Positions 42,405 to 52,312 are shown, counted from the stretch's first letter. The stretch: 64,000 nucleotides of DNA from Bacillus taeanensis (GCF_003318295.1 NZ_QOCW01000007.1:113577-177576); one strand, 5' to 3'. Notes: generated by a model not told the origin, from the sequence alone. Numbers and translations: made by a program.

Positions 42405-43124
42405 ATGAAAATGATGGACGCAAATGAAATTATTTCATTTATTCAAAACAGTGAAAAAGCAACACCAGTCAAAGTACATATTAAAGGTGAATTAGAAGGT
42501 ATTAACTTTGGTGAAAAAACAAAATCATTTATCCAAGGAAATACAGGCGTATTGTTCGGAGAGTGGAAAGAAATTAAAACGGCAATTGATGAAAATGCAG
42601 CAAAGATTGAAGATTTTGTAGTTGAAAATGACCGCCGTAACTCTGCAATTCCATTATTAGATTTAAAAGATATTCCAGCACGTATTGAGCCGGGTGCGAT
42701 TATCCGTGATCAAGTTGAGATTGGTAAAAACGCTGTAATTATGATGGGAGCGTCTATTAACATTGGCTCTGTTATCGGTGAAGGTACAATGATTGATATG
42801 AATGTTGTAATGGGTGGTCGTGCAACAGTAGGGAAAAATTGTCATATCGGTGCGGGCGCAGTGCTTGCGGGAGTAATTGAGCCTCCTTCAGCGAAGCCAG
42901 TTGTTATTGAAGACGAGGTAGTAGTTGGTGCTAACGCGGTAATCTTAGAAGGAGTAACAGTTGGTAAGGGAGCAGTAGTTGCTGCAGGAGCAATTGTTAC
43001 AGATGATGTGCCGGCAAATACAGTAGTAGCAGGAACGCCAGCACGTGTTATTAAAGAAATTGATGAAAAAACCAAATCAAAAACTGAAATTAAGCAAGAA
43101 CTTCGCCAATTAAATGCTGAATAA
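42405..43124 (+). CDS. dapH: Tetrahydrodipicolinate N-acetyltransferase
   Basis: This 239-residue enzyme acetylates 2,3,4,5-tetrahydrodipicolinate in the acetyl branch of lysine/DAP biosynthesis. After a short N-terminal domain there is a left-handed beta-helix of hexapeptide repeats ([44 protein letters not shown]). [14 protein letters not shown] is the standard end of the family. AGGAGG precedes ATG 42405. It matches B. subtilis YkuQ in length and position and is followed by ykuR, the next pathway enzyme. Confidence 0.96.
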   Translation: MKMMDANEIISFIQNSEKATPVKVHIKGELEGINFGEKTKSFIQGNTGVLFGEWKEIKTAIDENAAKIEDFVVENDRRNSAIPLLDLKDIPARIEPGAIIRDQVEIGKNAVIMMGASINIGSVIGEGTMIDMNVVMGGRATVGKNCHIGAGAVLAGVIEPPSAKPVVIEDEVVVGANAVILEGVTVGKGAVVAAGAIVTDDVPANTVVAGTPARVIKEIDEKTKSKTEIKQELRQLNAE

Positions 43125-43148
43125 TTAATTATACAGCTGTTGTTTTAT

Positions 43149-43188
43149 AAGTGCCTGGCTTCTCCATTAGGAGGTGTCTGGCACTTTA
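43149..43188 (+). terminator. Hairpin between dapH and ykuR
   Basis: AAGTGCC and GGCACTT arms with an inner CTTCTCC/GGAGG pairing. It lies between two genes that are usually co-transcribed, so it may attenuate or stabilise rather than fully terminate. Confidence 0.55.
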
Positions 43189-43212
43189 TTTATAGAAAAG
43201 GAGAGATTTTTG

Positions 43213-44337
43213 ATGAGTCTCAATTTAATTGACATTAGGCGAGAGCTTCATCAAATTCCAGAGCTTGGATTTGAAGAAGTGAAAACCCAGCAATTCCTTT
43301 TAAAGACAATCGAGTCGTTTAATAATGAGCGATTAGAAGTGAAAACATGGAAAACCGGTATTTTAGTGAAAGTAAAAGGAAAGAACCCAAAGAAAACGAT
43401 TGGCTACCGTGCTGATATTGATGGTTTGCCAATCACAGAAGAAACAGGTTATGATTTTCAATCAACACATGAAGGAAATATGCATGCATGCGGCCACGAT
43501 TTTCATATGACAATTGGCTTAGGTGTCTTACACTACTTTGCTAATCACGCTGTTGACGATGATTTATTATTTATTTTTCAGCCAGCAGAGGAAGGTCCAG
43601 GCGGTGCTTTACCGATGCTTGAGAGTAAAGAATTTCAAGAATGGAAGCCGGATATGATCGCTGCGCTGCATATTGCTCCTGAATATCCTGTTGGAACAGT
43701 AGCAACAAGAGAAGGTCTGTTGTTTGCAAATACATCTGAACTGTTTATTGATCTTAAAGGAATAGGAGGCCATGCTGCTTATCCTCATAAATCAAATGAT
43801 ATGGTGGTAGCGGCAAGTCATCTTGTTACCCAGCTGCAAACAATTATCTCTCGTAACATTGATCCGTTAGATTCAGCAGTTGTAACCATTGGTAAAATCG
43901 AAGGCGGTACAAAGCAAAATATTATTGCAGAAAAAGCGCGGATTGAAGGAACAATTCGTACGTTATCAAGTGACTCAATGAGTAAAGTGAAAAAACGCAT
44001 TGAAGCTCTTGTATTAGGAATTGAACAAGGATTTGACTGCAGGGCAGCGATTGATTACGGCTCAAATTATTACCAAGTTTTTAATGAAAAAAAGTTAACT
44101 CGAGAATTTATGAATACTGTAAAAAAGCTATCTAATGTAGAGCTTGTTGAATGCAAAGAAGCAATGACTGGAGAGGACTTTGGTTATTTCTTAAAGGAGA
44201 TTCCCGGTTTTATGTTTTGGTTAGGTGTTCAATCAGAACATGGTCTTCATTCATCTCGCTTAAAGCCGGATGAGGGTGCAATTGAAACAGCAGTTTCCCT
44301 ATTATCTCATTATTTAACAGAAAAAGCTTCCAATTAA
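43213..44337 (+). CDS. ykuR: N-acetyldiaminopimelate deacetylase
   Basis: This 374-residue M20-family amidohydrolase removes acetate from N-acetyl-LL-diaminopimelate in the acetyl branch of lysine biosynthesis. Metal-ligand motifs [10 protein letters not shown] (about residue 93), [11 protein letters not shown] and [10 protein letters not shown] are visible, with [12 protein letters not shown] in the lid domain. ATG 43213 is preferred because AAAAGGAGAG lies 7 bases upstream; the frame extends to 43174 without a site. It follows dapH as in B. subtilis. DAP also feeds the spore cortex and cell wall. Confidence 0.95.
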   Translation: MSLNLIDIRRELHQIPELGFEEVKTQQFLLKTIESFNNERLEVKTWKTGILVKVKGKNPKKTIGYRADIDGLPITEETGYDFQSTHEGNMHACGHDFHMTIGLGVLHYFANHAVDDDLLFIFQPAEEGPGGALPMLESKEFQEWKPDMIAALHIAPEYPVGTVATREGLLFANTSELFIDLKGIGGHAAYPHKSNDMVVAASHLVTQLQTIISRNIDPLDSAVVTIGKIEGGTKQNIIAEKARIEGTIRTLSSDSMSKVKKRIEALVLGIEQGFDCRAAIDYGSNYYQVFNEKKLTREFMNTVKKLSNVELVECKEAMTGEDFGYFLKEIPGFMFWLGVQSEHGLHSSRLKPDEGAIETAVSLLSHYLTEKASN

Positions 44338-44507
44338 AGTGAATTAGTAGAAAGGCAAGATGCTTTTTATTTTTATCTTCTTTTTTCCCTCTTGTTTCTT
44401 TTATTGTCTTTTCTTCTAGAAGCATAAGAAAAAATCATCCTGGGTAAAGTAACGGTTAGGAAGCGCTTTCGCTTCATACTGTTAAGGATGAAAAGGAGGA
44501 ACAAATA

Positions 44508-44750
44508 ATGGCGAAAATTGGTGTAGAACAATCACTAGGACAAGTAAAAGCAGCACTGCAAAGCAAAGGACATGAAGTCATTGATTTAAAACAGGAACAA
44601 GATGCAAATGGCTGTGACTGCTGTGTTGTAAGTGGGCAAGATGAAAATGTAATGGGTATTCAAAACGTTGCCGCTCAAGGCTCAGTTATTGATGCGCGCG
44701 GTTTAAGTGCTGATGAAGTATGTCAACAAGTTGAAAGCCGTTTTCAGTAA
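44508..44750 (+). CDS. ykuS: UPF0180 protein YkuS
   Basis: This 80-residue protein matches the UPF0180 family: [20 protein letters not shown], then [20 protein letters not shown] and [16 protein letters not shown]. The pair CDCC in the middle is a family feature. The function is unknown. AAAGGAGGAA precedes ATG 44508. It lies between ykuR and ykuT as in B. subtilis, with its own terminator. A partial cre-like sequence lies upstream near 44460 but is not convincing. Confidence 0.93.
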   Translation: MAKIGVEQSLGQVKAALQSKGHEVIDLKQEQDANGCDCCVVSGQDENVMGIQNVAAQGSVIDARGLSADEVCQQVESRFQ

Positions 44751-44780
44751 AAAAAGGAACAGCTCACGCTGTTCCTTTTT
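44751..44780. terminator. Bidirectional terminator
   Basis: AAAAAGGAACAGC, TCAC loop and GCTGTTCCTTTTT between convergent ykuS and ykuT. Confidence 0.95.
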
Positions 44781-44783
44781 AAA

Positions 44784-45623
44784 TCATGCCTTCTCTTTTG
44801 TAATATTTACTTGATGTGGATATGGAATTTCGATACCATTTTCGTCTAATGCTTGTTTTAAGGCTTGACGAAGTTTACGTTCAACAGCCCATTGCTGCAT
44901 ATTTTCTGTTTTACAAATCACGCGAAGTACAACATCAGAGGCACCGAGTGTTTGTACACCCAATACGCTGGGCCCTTCTACAATCGCTTCTTCTTCAGCC
45001 GCGACCTTGTCGCACGTTTGCTGCATCACTTCAATCGCTTTATCAATGTTATCATCATAAGAAATACCAATATCAACAAGTGCTCGCATATTGCCGCGTG
45101 AATGGTTGCTGAGACTTGAGATTTCACGGTTTGGAATATAATTTAATGTTCCATCAAAACTGCGAATTTTTGTCGTTCGTAAGCCTACTTCTTCGACGAT
45201 GCCGTCATAACCTGCTGTTGTAACATAATCACCAACTTCAAGCTGTTTTTCAAGCAGTAAGAAAAACCCAGTTACAACATCACTAACAAGTCCTTGAGCA
45301 CCAAAGCCGATTGCTAAACCAAGAATACCGGCACCGGCGATTAAACCTTTTACATCTAATCCAAAAATTTCAAAAACGATCACAATTACGATAAATCCTA
45401 ATACATAAGAAAGAATACTTAACGTTAAACGCTGCAGCGTTTCAGCGCGTCCGACAGACATGTTTTCTTTCTCTGAAAAGCGATTAAAAGCATTTTTAAT
45501 CAGCTTGCTTCCAATTGATTTTGCAATCGTAAAAGCAATAAAAATAGCAATTAACTGCAGAGCGATAATTCCAACTGCTACAAATATTTCTCCCCAATCA
45601 ATATTGCGTATCCAATCGTTCAT
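44784..45623 (-). CDS. ykuT: MscS-family mechanosensitive channel YkuT
   Basis: This 279-residue small-conductance channel has three N-terminal membrane helices, with the pore helix AGAGILGLAIGFGAQGLVSD, then the beta domain QLEVGDYVTTAGYDGIVEEV and RTTKIRSFDGTLNYIPN. It matches B. subtilis YkuT in length and place, next to ykuS and ykuU. It is a stretch-activated safety valve against hypo-osmotic shock. GGAGATGGAAC precedes ATG 45623. Compared with the other MscS protein at 17970-18884, it lacks the longer C-terminal domain insertion. Confidence 0.94.
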   Translation of the reverse strand: MNDWIRNIDWGEIFVAVGIIALQLIAIFIAFTIAKSIGSKLIKNAFNRFSEKENMSVGRAETLQRLTLSILSYVLGFIVIVIVFEIFGLDVKGLIAGAGILGLAIGFGAQGLVSDVVTGFFLLLEKQLEVGDYVTTAGYDGIVEEVGLRTTKIRSFDGTLNYIPNREISSLSNHSRGNMRALVDIGISYDDNIDKAIEVMQQTCDKVAAEEEAIVEGPSVLGVQTLGASDVVLRVICKTENMQQWAVERKLRQALKQALDENGIEIPYPHQVNITKEKA

Positions 45624-46008
45624 TCGGTTCCATCTCCTTCTCTTTCTCTTTCTAAATATGATCCTTATTCTCTAATCAAAAGCATTCCTCGAAAGAGCTT
45701 TTATGTGGTGCAAGAAGAGAATAAAGATTAAGCATAACGTTTTATAGTATAACGAATAAAAAATACATCTTTCAAGTAATAACACTCTCATCTTAATATT
45801 TTCAATTAATAACCATAAAATTTATCTTATAATGATTAAAAATTTAAATAAAGGGTATATTTACTAAAGTATCGAATTCATTCAGCTTATTCAAGTAATT
45901 TAAACTAATTATAATTTAAGACTGACTAAAAATAACTAGTCCATTATAATTGAAATTATATGAATCGGCTCTATTACAAAGGATAAGATTGATAGGAGGG
46001 ATATACAT
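45624..46008. other. Intergenic region ykuT-ykuU
   Basis: A 385-bp, very AT-rich divergent region. It must hold the promoters of ykuT (minus) and ykuU (plus). The only striking element is the 7-2-7 palindrome at 45945-45960, described separately. No small gene or RNA was recognised. Confidence 0.5.
45945..45960. promoter_or_regulatory. AT-rich palindrome upstream of the peroxiredoxin gene
   Basis: TATAATT, GA, AATTATA: a perfect 7-2-7 inverted repeat. It resembles but does not equal the PerR box (7-1-7, TTATAAT-N-ATTATAA). It also contains a TATAAT -10-like element, so it may simply be a promoter. Confidence 0.35.
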
Positions 46009-46551
46009 ATGGCAGAGCGTATGGTCGGTAAACAAGCACCGCGTTTTGAGATGGATGCTGTAATGACAAATAAAGAATTTGGTAAGGTAAGTCTTGAAGA
46101 GAACATGAAAAATGATAAGTGGACAGTATTATATTTCTATCCAATGGACTTTACATTCGTATGTCCAACAGAAATTACGGCATTAAGTGATCGGTATGAG
46201 GAGTTTGAAGATCTTGATGCAGAAGTAGTTGGTGTATCCACGGATACAATCCACACGCACTTAGCGTGGATTAACACGTCTCGTGATGACAATGGATTAG
46301 GCGAATTAAACTATCCATTAGCTGCAGATACAAATCATAAAGTAGCAAAGGACTATGGCGTTTTAATTGAAGAAGAAGGTATTGCCCTTCGTGGATTATT
46401 CATCATCAGCCCTGAAGGTGAATTAATGCATTCTACAATTAACCACAATAATGTTGGTCGTGACGTTGATGAAGTACTGCGTGTGCTTCAAGCACTTCAA
46501 ACTGGCGGACTTTGCCCAGCAAACTGGAAACCAGGTCAAAATACTTTATAA
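46009..46551 (+). CDS. ykuU: 2-Cys peroxiredoxin YkuU
   Basis: This 180-residue thiol peroxidase is of the AhpC/Prx1 type. The peroxidatic cysteine is C52 in MDFTFVCPTE, with the arginine in LRGLFII, and the resolving cysteine is C169 in GGLCPANW. Typical 2-Cys enzymes of this kind reduce hydrogen peroxide and organic peroxides with thioredoxin as donor. ATG 46009 follows AGGAGGG. It matches B. subtilis YkuU; the usual neighbour ykuV (a thioredoxin-like protein) is not next to it here. Confidence 0.95.
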   Translation: MAERMVGKQAPRFEMDAVMTNKEFGKVSLEENMKNDKWTVLYFYPMDFTFVCPTEITALSDRYEEFEDLDAEVVGVSTDTIHTHLAWINTSRDDNGLGELNYPLAADTNHKVAKDYGVLIEEEGIALRGLFIISPEGELMHSTINHNNVGRDVDEVLRVLQALQTGGLCPANWKPGQNTL

Positions 46552-46567
46552 TTCAATGAAGTAAGAG

Positions 46568-46605
46568 TAAAAACACAGTAGAAGGTTATTCTGCTGTGTT
46601 TTTTA
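46568..46605 (+). terminator. Terminator of ykuU
   Basis: AAAAACACAG...AGAA and TTCT...CTGTGTTTTTT arms. Confidence 0.9.
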
Positions 46606-46819
46606 GTGATGTATATACCTTTTCCGATATTTTCCAGCAATTTAATAAATACATATTGATTTTTTTATTAGACTTTGTGATAATTGTCACAAAGTCTTCA
46701 CTGTATAACTATAAAATCGTCATATTCTTTACCTCTTCAAACGTTTATGAATGATTATAATAAGGGTAAGGTATACAGTATGTTTCTTTTTATAGGATTG
46801 GGAAAAGGGGTTGAAAAGA

Positions 46820-48172
46820 GTGGAATTGGATAATGTTATGCTTAGTCGGCTGCTTACAAGTTTGACGCTTGGCTTTCATATTATTTTTGCCACACTTGGA
46901 GTTGGTGTGCCGCTAATGATAAGTGTTGCCGAATGGATTGGCATTAAACGAAATGATCCTCACTATTTATTATTAGCAAGAAGATGGACAAGAGGATTTG
47001 TGATTACGGTAGCGATCGGCGTTGTAACAGGGACGGCAATTGGGCTGCAGCTTTCATTATTGTGGCCGAGTTTTATGCAGGTGGCAGGACAGGTTATTAG
47101 TTTACCATTATTTATGGAGACATTTGCTTTTTTCTTTGAAGCAATCTTTTTAGGCATCTATATTTACACATGGGATCGGTTTAAAAAGCCAATTTATCAT
47201 TGGATAATCTCAATTCCAGTAGTGATTGGATCATCAATGTCAGCCTTTTTTATTTCTACTGTAAATGCCTTTATGAATGCGCCGAGAGGATTTAAAATAG
47301 AAAATGACGTTTTAACAGATATTCAACCGCTTGTGGCAATGTTTAATCCAGCTACACCAACAAAAGTTTCTCATGTATTAGCAACTGCTTATTTAACATC
47401 AGCATTTGTACTTGCGGCAATTACGGCATTTCTTATTTTGAAAGGGCGAACAGGAGCTTATTATAAAAAAGCATTGAAGCTTACAATGGTTGCAAGTTTT
47501 ATATTTGCTGTGGCAACAGTTTTAGTAGGAGATTTTGCAGGGAAATACCTTGCAGAATATCAACCAGAAAAATTGGCGGCGGCTGAATGGCATTTTGAAA
47601 CAGAAGAAGGAGCAGGTCTCATTGTTGGCGGGATTTTAGATGAAAATAATGAGATCAAATATGCAGTCACACTTCCAAAGTTATTAAGTATATTAGCGCA
47701 TGGCAATCCAAATTCAGAAGTTATTGGCTTAGAGGAGTTTGCAGAAAATGAAATTCCGCCATTGTTTATCCATTATTTGTTTGATTTAATGGTAATGATT
47801 GGGATGTATTTAGCGTTTATTTCATTTTTATATATTGTGTTAAGAAAATTTACAAGGTTTAATCTTCATAACAAATGGTTTCTTTTTCTTATTGTATTAG
47901 GCGGACCGCTGTCCATGTTTGCGATTGAATTCGGTTGGATTTTTTCTGAAGTTGGAAGGCAGCCGTGGATTTTATATCAAGTCATGGAAACAGGACATGC
48001 TGCCACAACAGCAGATCATGTAGGGACCATGCTGATCTTGTTTTTACTGCTGTATATTGTACTCGCCGTGATTTGTATTACGGTGTTAAGAAAAATGTTT
48101 AAAGATAATCCTGCAGAAGTTGAATTTGAGGAAGCTTCACATTCAACAAATAATGAGACACCATTTCATTAA
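46820..48172 (+). CDS. ythA: Cytochrome bd-type quinol oxidase subunit I (YthA, CIO-like)
   Basis: This 450-residue subunit carries the heme ligands and quinol site: the early histidine in LGFHIIFATLGVG, then GTAIGLQLSLLWPSFM and FEAIFLGIYIYTWDRF. The length and the short loop after helix 6 fit the cyanide-insensitive-type oxidase branch (CioA/YthA) rather than long-Q-loop CydA. It reduces oxygen with quinol and does not pump protons. GTG 46820 is preferred because AAAAGGGG lies 9 bases upstream; TTG 46811 abuts it. It is co-transcribed with subunit II, 25 bp downstream. Confidence 0.92.
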   Translation: MELDNVMLSRLLTSLTLGFHIIFATLGVGVPLMISVAEWIGIKRNDPHYLLLARRWTRGFVITVAIGVVTGTAIGLQLSLLWPSFMQVAGQVISLPLFMETFAFFFEAIFLGIYIYTWDRFKKPIYHWIISIPVVIGSSMSAFFISTVNAFMNAPRGFKIENDVLTDIQPLVAMFNPATPTKVSHVLATAYLTSAFVLAAITAFLILKGRTGAYYKKALKLTMVASFIFAVATVLVGDFAGKYLAEYQPEKLAAAEWHFETEEGAGLIVGGILDENNEIKYAVTLPKLLSILAHGNPNSEVIGLEEFAENEIPPLFIHYLFDLMVMIGMYLAFISFLYIVLRKFTRFNLHNKWFLFLIVLGGPLSMFAIEFGWIFSEVGRQPWILYQVMETGHAATTADHVGTMLILFLLLYIVLAVICITVLRKMFKDNPAEVEFEEASHSTNNETPFH

Positions 48173-48197
48173 GTGACGGAAGAAAGGAGGAGGACGT

Positions 48198-49217
48198 ATG
48201 GAGCTTCAATTAATTGGGATTACCGTTTTGTGGATTTTTTTATATGGTTATTTAATTACAGCGTCCATTGATTTTGGGGCCGGGTTTTTTAGCTATTATG
48301 GAAAGGTGACAAAAACAGATCATCTTATTAATAAGATTATAAGCCGGTATTTATCACCGGTTTGGGAAGTAACAAATGTATTTTTCGTGTTTTTTTTCGT
48401 TGGTTTAATTGGCTTCTTTCCAGACACGGCTTACTATTTTGGAACAGCGCTGCTTATTCCTGGAAGCATTTCTTTAATTCTTCTCGCAGTAAGGGGTTCT
48501 TTTTACGCATTTGCAAACTATGGAGCAAAAGAAAATAATATCTATTCATTTTTATATGGAGCGACAGGGCTGTTAATACCTGCTTCTTTATCAACCGGCT
48601 TAACAATTTCCGAAGGCGGTTTTGTTGAAGAAGTAGGGGATCAAGTCGTGTTTAAGGCTGGGAATTTATTTACAAACTTTTATTCTTGGTCTGTTGTTCT
48701 GTTAGCTGTTGTATCTGTTTTATTTATTAGTGCTTCTTTTTTAGCTTATTACGCTGATAAAGCACAGGATAAACAGGCATTAGAAGTATTGAGAAAATTT
48801 GCAATGTTTTGGAGTGCGCCAACCATTTTTGCAAGTGTTCTTGTATTTGTTGCTCTCCAACGTCATAACCCTGAACATTTTGCAAACATACTTAATTATG
48901 CTTGGATGTTCATATTATCGTTAATTTGCTTTATGGCTGCTACGTATTTTATTTTTAACCGAAAGCGGTATGGAACAGCTTTTATTTTTGTAATGCTGCA
49001 GTTCTTTTTTGCTTTTTTCGGATATGGATTGTCACATCTCCCATATATTCTTTATCCATACATTACAATTTATTCAGCCTCTGTAAATACAACAATGGGC
49101 TGGGCGCTTGTTGTGGTGTTTATTGCAGGGCTCTTCCTGCTGATTCCATCCTTATTTTTACTGATGAGGTTGTTTTTATTTGATGCGGATTATGTTAAAG
49201 GGAATAAAGGAAAGTAA
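48198..49217 (+). CDS. ythB: Cytochrome bd-type quinol oxidase subunit II (YthB)
   Basis: This 339-residue protein has about eight to nine membrane helices. The start ELQLIGITVLWIFLYGYLIT with SIDFGAGFF is the family signature of subunit II, followed by YLSPVWEVTNVFFVFFFVG. It stabilises the heme pair of subunit I and has no heme ligands of its own. AAAGGAGGAGG precedes ATG 48198. It is the second gene of the operon and ends at a terminator at 49221-49252. In B. subtilis the pair ythAB lies elsewhere, so its position between ykuU and ktrC is a difference from that genome. Confidence 0.92.
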   Translation: MELQLIGITVLWIFLYGYLITASIDFGAGFFSYYGKVTKTDHLINKIISRYLSPVWEVTNVFFVFFFVGLIGFFPDTAYYFGTALLIPGSISLILLAVRGSFYAFANYGAKENNIYSFLYGATGLLIPASLSTGLTISEGGFVEEVGDQVVFKAGNLFTNFYSWSVVLLAVVSVLFISASFLAYYADKAQDKQALEVLRKFAMFWSAPTIFASVLVFVALQRHNPEHFANILNYAWMFILSLICFMAATYFIFNRKRYGTAFIFVMLQFFFAFFGYGLSHLPYILYPYITIYSASVNTTMGWALVVVFIAGLFLLIPSLFLLMRLFLFDADYVKGNKGK

Positions 49218-49220
49218 AAG

Positions 49221-49252
49221 AAGCTGAGTGCGTACGTGCTCAGCTTTTCTTG
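49221..49252 (+). terminator. Terminator of ythAB
   Basis: AAGCTGAG and CTCAGCTT arms with a 10-base loop, followed by TTCTTG. Confidence 0.8.
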
Positions 49253-49324
49253 TACATGAGAAAGAACGGTTATGATATAATTTTGTATGACACGAATGAT
49301 AGGTGAAATATTGGAGGAATACTT

Positions 49325-49984
49325 GTGAGAAAACAATTTGCAGTAATTGGACTCGGGCGATTTGGCGGCAGTATTTGCCGAGCGCTCAGCCGTCAAGGAA
49401 TGGAAGTATTAGCAATTGATAAAGATGAAGAACGAATCAATGAATATTCATCGATTGCAACCCATGCTGTGATTGCTGATTCAACAGATGAAACAGTGTT
49501 AAAAAATTTAGGAATTCGTAATTTTGAGCATGTTATCGTTGCGATTGGCGATAACATTCAAGCAAGTATATTAACAACGCTTATTCTCGAAGAATTAGGT
49601 GTTCAAAAAATAACTGTAAAAGCCCAAAATGATTATCATGAAAAGGTATTAAAAAAGATTGGAGCTGATCAAATTGTTCACCCTGAGCGTGATATGGGAG
49701 AGCGGATTGCCCACAATATGGTTTCAAATAGTGTTTTAGATTATTTAGAGCTATCTGATGAACATAGTATTGTCGAGTTAATCGCAAGTGCTAAAATGAA
49801 TGGGAAAACATTAATAGAGCTTGATGTGCGCGCTAATTACGGTGCAAACATTGTCGCGATTAAACGGGGCGAAGAAGTGATTGTATCTCCTCAAGCAAAT
49901 CAACAAATAAATAAAGGAGATATTTTAATTATTATTGGTGCTGATAAAGATATTACTCGCTTTGAAAAGCAGCTTCTTGATTAA
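49325..49984 (+). CDS. ktrC: Potassium uptake regulatory subunit KtrC
   Basis: This 219-residue RCK protein has an N-terminal Rossmann domain (FAVIGLGRFGGSICRAL, binding ATP/ADP or NAD) and a C-terminal RCK_C domain (LIELDVRANYGANIVAI, GDILIIIGADKDI). It forms a ring that gates a KtrB/KtrD membrane subunit. In Bacillus, KtrC also binds c-di-AMP through RCK_C, linking it to CbpB in this window as another receptor of that messenger. GTG 49325 follows TTGGAGG by 7 bases. The channel partner (ktrD) is not in the window, as in B. subtilis. Confidence 0.94.
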   Translation: MRKQFAVIGLGRFGGSICRALSRQGMEVLAIDKDEERINEYSSIATHAVIADSTDETVLKNLGIRNFEHVIVAIGDNIQASILTTLILEELGVQKITVKAQNDYHEKVLKKIGADQIVHPERDMGERIAHNMVSNSVLDYLELSDEHSIVELIASAKMNGKTLIELDVRANYGANIVAIKRGEEVIVSPQANQQINKGDILIIIGADKDITRFEKQLLD

Positions 49985-50017
49985 AAAAAGGTTGAGCGAA
50001 TGCTCAACCTTTTTTAA
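49982..50017. terminator. Bidirectional terminator
   Basis: AAAAAAGGTTGAGC, GAAT loop, GCTCAACCTTTTTT between convergent ktrC and rnjA. Confidence 0.95.
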
Positions 50018-50019
50018 AA

Positions 50020-51687
50020 TTAGATTTCCATGATGATTGGTAAAATCATCGGACGGCGCTTCGTTTTTTCATATAAAAATGGGGAAAGGATATCTGTTAT
50101 TTCATTTTTAATCTCAGACCATTGAGAGGTCCGTTTTTCCATTACCCGGTTTAAGTGTTTGGCTAATAGATCTTGTGCGTCGTTAATCAGGTCGCCAGAT
50201 TCACGCATATACACAAAACCACGCGAAATAATATCTGGTCCTGAAACAATCTTGAATTCTTTCATATTAATACTTACAACGACGATAACAAGCCCTTCTT
50301 CTGATAAAATTTTACGGTCACGAAGCACAATGTTTCCGATATCGCCAATTCCACTCCCATCAACATAAACAGATCCTGAAGGGATTTTGCCGGCAATATA
50401 TGCTTCATCTTCTCCTAATGACAATACTTCACCATTATCCATAATAAAGGAGTTTTCTTTAGGGATATCGCAGTCCTCTGCAAGTTTTGTATGCATTTTT
50501 AGCATTCTATATTCCCCATGAATTGGTAAAAAGTATTTTGGTTTTATAAGTCGAAGCATTAATTTTTGTTCCTGCTGTCCGCCGTGACCAGATGTATGAA
50601 TATCACTTAGTTTATGGTGAATTACTTCCGCACCGGCACGATAAAGCTGGTTAATAATTTTACTTACACTAACCGCATTTCCAGGAATAGGGGAGGAAGA
50701 AAAGACGACCGTATCCCCAGGGATAATCTGAATTTGTCTGTGTGTACCATTAGCAATACGAGATAAAGCTGCCATTGGTTCACCTTGGCTTCCTGTACAA
50801 ATAATTGTAATTTTGTTGTCTGGTAATTTATTGATTTGAGAAGCATCAATAAATGTGTTTTTCGGCGCTTGAATATAGCCGAGTTCTTGTCCAATTGTTA
50901 TTGCTGCTTCCATACTTCTTCCAAACACAGCCACTTTCCGATTGTTTGCGACCGCTGCTTCTACTACTTGCTGAAGGCGATGAATGTTAGAAGCAAATGT
51001 TGCAAAGATAAGACGGCCGTCCACTTTGCGGAAAATATCTTGAATGCTTTCTCCAACACGACGTTCAGACATTGTAAATTCAGGGATTTCGCTATTTGTG
51101 CTATCAGATAAAAGGCATAGTACCCCTTCACGGCCAATTTCAGCCATCTTTGTTAAATTTGCTGGTTCTCCAACAGGTGTAAAATCAAACTTAAAGTCAC
51201 CTGTATGCACAACATTGCCTGGAGGTGTTTTTACAACGATTCCATATGAATCGGGAATACTGTGAGTTGTTCTAAAAAAGCTGACAGCCGTTTTTCTAAA
51301 TTTAATTACATCATCTTCCTGAATTTCATAGAGACGTGCTTTTCTTAATAAACCGTGTTCTTCTAATTTGTTGCGGACAAGTGCAATGGCAAGCTTTCCT
51401 CCATAGATAGGAATGTTAATTTCTCTTAATAGAAAAGGAATGCCGCCAATATGGTCTTCATGTCCATGTGTAAGGAAAAGTCCTTTAATTTTCTCTTCGT
51501 TTTTTATAAGGTATGAATAATCAGGAATCACATAATCAATTCCTAATAGTTCATCTTCTGGAAATTTAACACCGGCATCAATTAGAATAATTTCGTCCTG
51601 AAATTGTACGGCATATGTATTCTTTCCGATTTCTCCTAATCCGCCTAGTGCGAATACTGCTGTATGATGGTTTTTAACAAATTTCAT
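50020..51687 (-). CDS. rnjA: Ribonuclease J1
   Basis: This 555-residue 5'-3' exo- and endoribonuclease is of the metallo-beta-lactamase/beta-CASP family. The zinc motif HGHEDH spans residues 74-79, with further ligands in HTGDFKFD. The beta-CASP part includes CTGSQGEPM and HTSGHGG, and PIHGEYRML is diagnostic of RNase J. It matures 16S rRNA and degrades mRNA. ATG 51687 follows the rpoY stop within a few bases; its ribosome site overlaps the last codons of rpoY, so translation is coupled. The rpoY-rnjA order is conserved in Bacilli. Confidence 0.97.
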   Translation of the reverse strand: MKFVKNHHTAVFALGGLGEIGKNTYAVQFQDEIILIDAGVKFPEDELLGIDYVIPDYSYLIKNEEKIKGLFLTHGHEDHIGGIPFLLREINIPIYGGKLAIALVRNKLEEHGLLRKARLYEIQEDDVIKFRKTAVSFFRTTHSIPDSYGIVVKTPPGNVVHTGDFKFDFTPVGEPANLTKMAEIGREGVLCLLSDSTNSEIPEFTMSERRVGESIQDIFRKVDGRLIFATFASNIHRLQQVVEAAVANNRKVAVFGRSMEAAITIGQELGYIQAPKNTFIDASQINKLPDNKITIICTGSQGEPMAALSRIANGTHRQIQIIPGDTVVFSSSPIPGNAVSVSKIINQLYRAGAEVIHHKLSDIHTSGHGGQQEQKLMLRLIKPKYFLPIHGEYRMLKMHTKLAEDCDIPKENSFIMDNGEVLSLGEDEAYIAGKIPSGSVYVDGSGIGDIGNIVLRDRKILSEEGLVIVVVSINMKEFKIVSGPDIISRGFVYMRESGDLINDAQDLLAKHLNRVMEKRTSQWSEIKNEITDILSPFLYEKTKRRPMILPIIMEI

Positions 51688-51689
51688 AA

Positions 51690-51899
51690 TTATAAATTCT
51701 CCAATTCAAATTTTGCATTTTCTTGTTCATATTCAAGAAATTTTCCGTTAAGCTTTTGTACAAATTCAATGTTTAATTTTCGAGGTGCTAGTTTTCGACG
51801 CACATCACGCTCAGACTCTCCGTCAACATAAAGTGCGTTTGTCCGCTCCCGTACCGGCACTTCTGTTAATGTTTCTTGATAAAATACTTTAAAAATCAT
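51690..51899 (-). CDS. rpoY: RNA polymerase epsilon subunit
   Basis: This 69-residue protein matches the small epsilon subunit (YkzG): [20 protein letters not shown], then [14 protein letters not shown] and the end NAKFELENL. It binds RNA polymerase near the secondary channel and resembles phage Gp2. AAGGAGAGG precedes ATG 51899. It is transcribed with rnjA. In B. subtilis ykrA lies further upstream; here that gene is absent and a 25-residue small ORF is found instead. Confidence 0.95.
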   Translation of the reverse strand: MIFKVFYQETLTEVPVRERTNALYVDGESERDVRRKLAPRKLNIEFVQKLNGKFLEYEQENAKFELENL

Positions 51900-52054
51900 T
51901 TATAACCTCTCCTTAACTGTAACTAAAAGATTGTCTTTGTATATTATAAAGGAAATTGGATTGTTTTTCATGTTTTTATTTAAACATTCCAGTTTTACTA
52001 ACATTATTTTCTTATTTGCATCTAAAAATTGCAAGTTTTAATAACAGATTTTAA

Positions 52055-52104
52055 GAAGTTGACTTTATCCTAAAAAATTAGTTTTTTAGGATAAAGTCAA
52101 CTTC
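52055..52104 (-). terminator. Perfect 23-bp hairpin after the small ORF
   Basis: GAAGTTGACTTTATCCT... (52055-52077) pairs perfectly with 52082-52104 around a TTAG loop. It begins 8 bp after the stop of the 25-codon ORF. The T-run on the exit side is weak (CTTAAAA), but the stem holds an internal T6/A6 tract. Confidence 0.6.
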
Positions 52105-52111
52105 ACGTTGT

Positions 52112-52189
52112 TTAAAATTCAGGACGACGATTTTTATTAAATAAATCTTTCCATCGTTCAAGAAATTTTTTCTTTAAGCGCCGGATCAT
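52112..52189 (-). CDS. Basic small protein (25 residues)
   Basis: An open frame of 25 codons starts at ATG 52189, with AAAGGAGG 9 bases upstream, one of the better ribosome sites in the window. The product starts MIRRLKKKFLERWKDLFNK and ends RRPEF. It would form one amphipathic, strongly basic helix with W and F on one face. Such a peptide could bind membrane, RNA or a partner protein. It has its own hairpin at 52055-52104. It is too short for routine gene callers and I recognise no named homologue. Confidence 0.6.
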   Translation of the reverse strand: MIRRLKKKFLERWKDLFNKNRRPEF

Positions 52190-52312
52190 TAGAGAAGACC
52201 TCCTTTTCTCTATTTATTTGTAGTATTTACATAATTATAAAAAAATGTCCGGTAATTAGTGGAAGAAGTAAGATGAAGAATATCGTTAGGTGAATTGGAA
52301 TTGCTTTTTTAA

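Noticed and set aside
44458..44472. cre-like sequence (GGAAGCGCTTTCG) upstream of ykuS
   Set aside because: It has two mismatches at conserved positions of the CcpA consensus and no carbon-metabolism gene follows.
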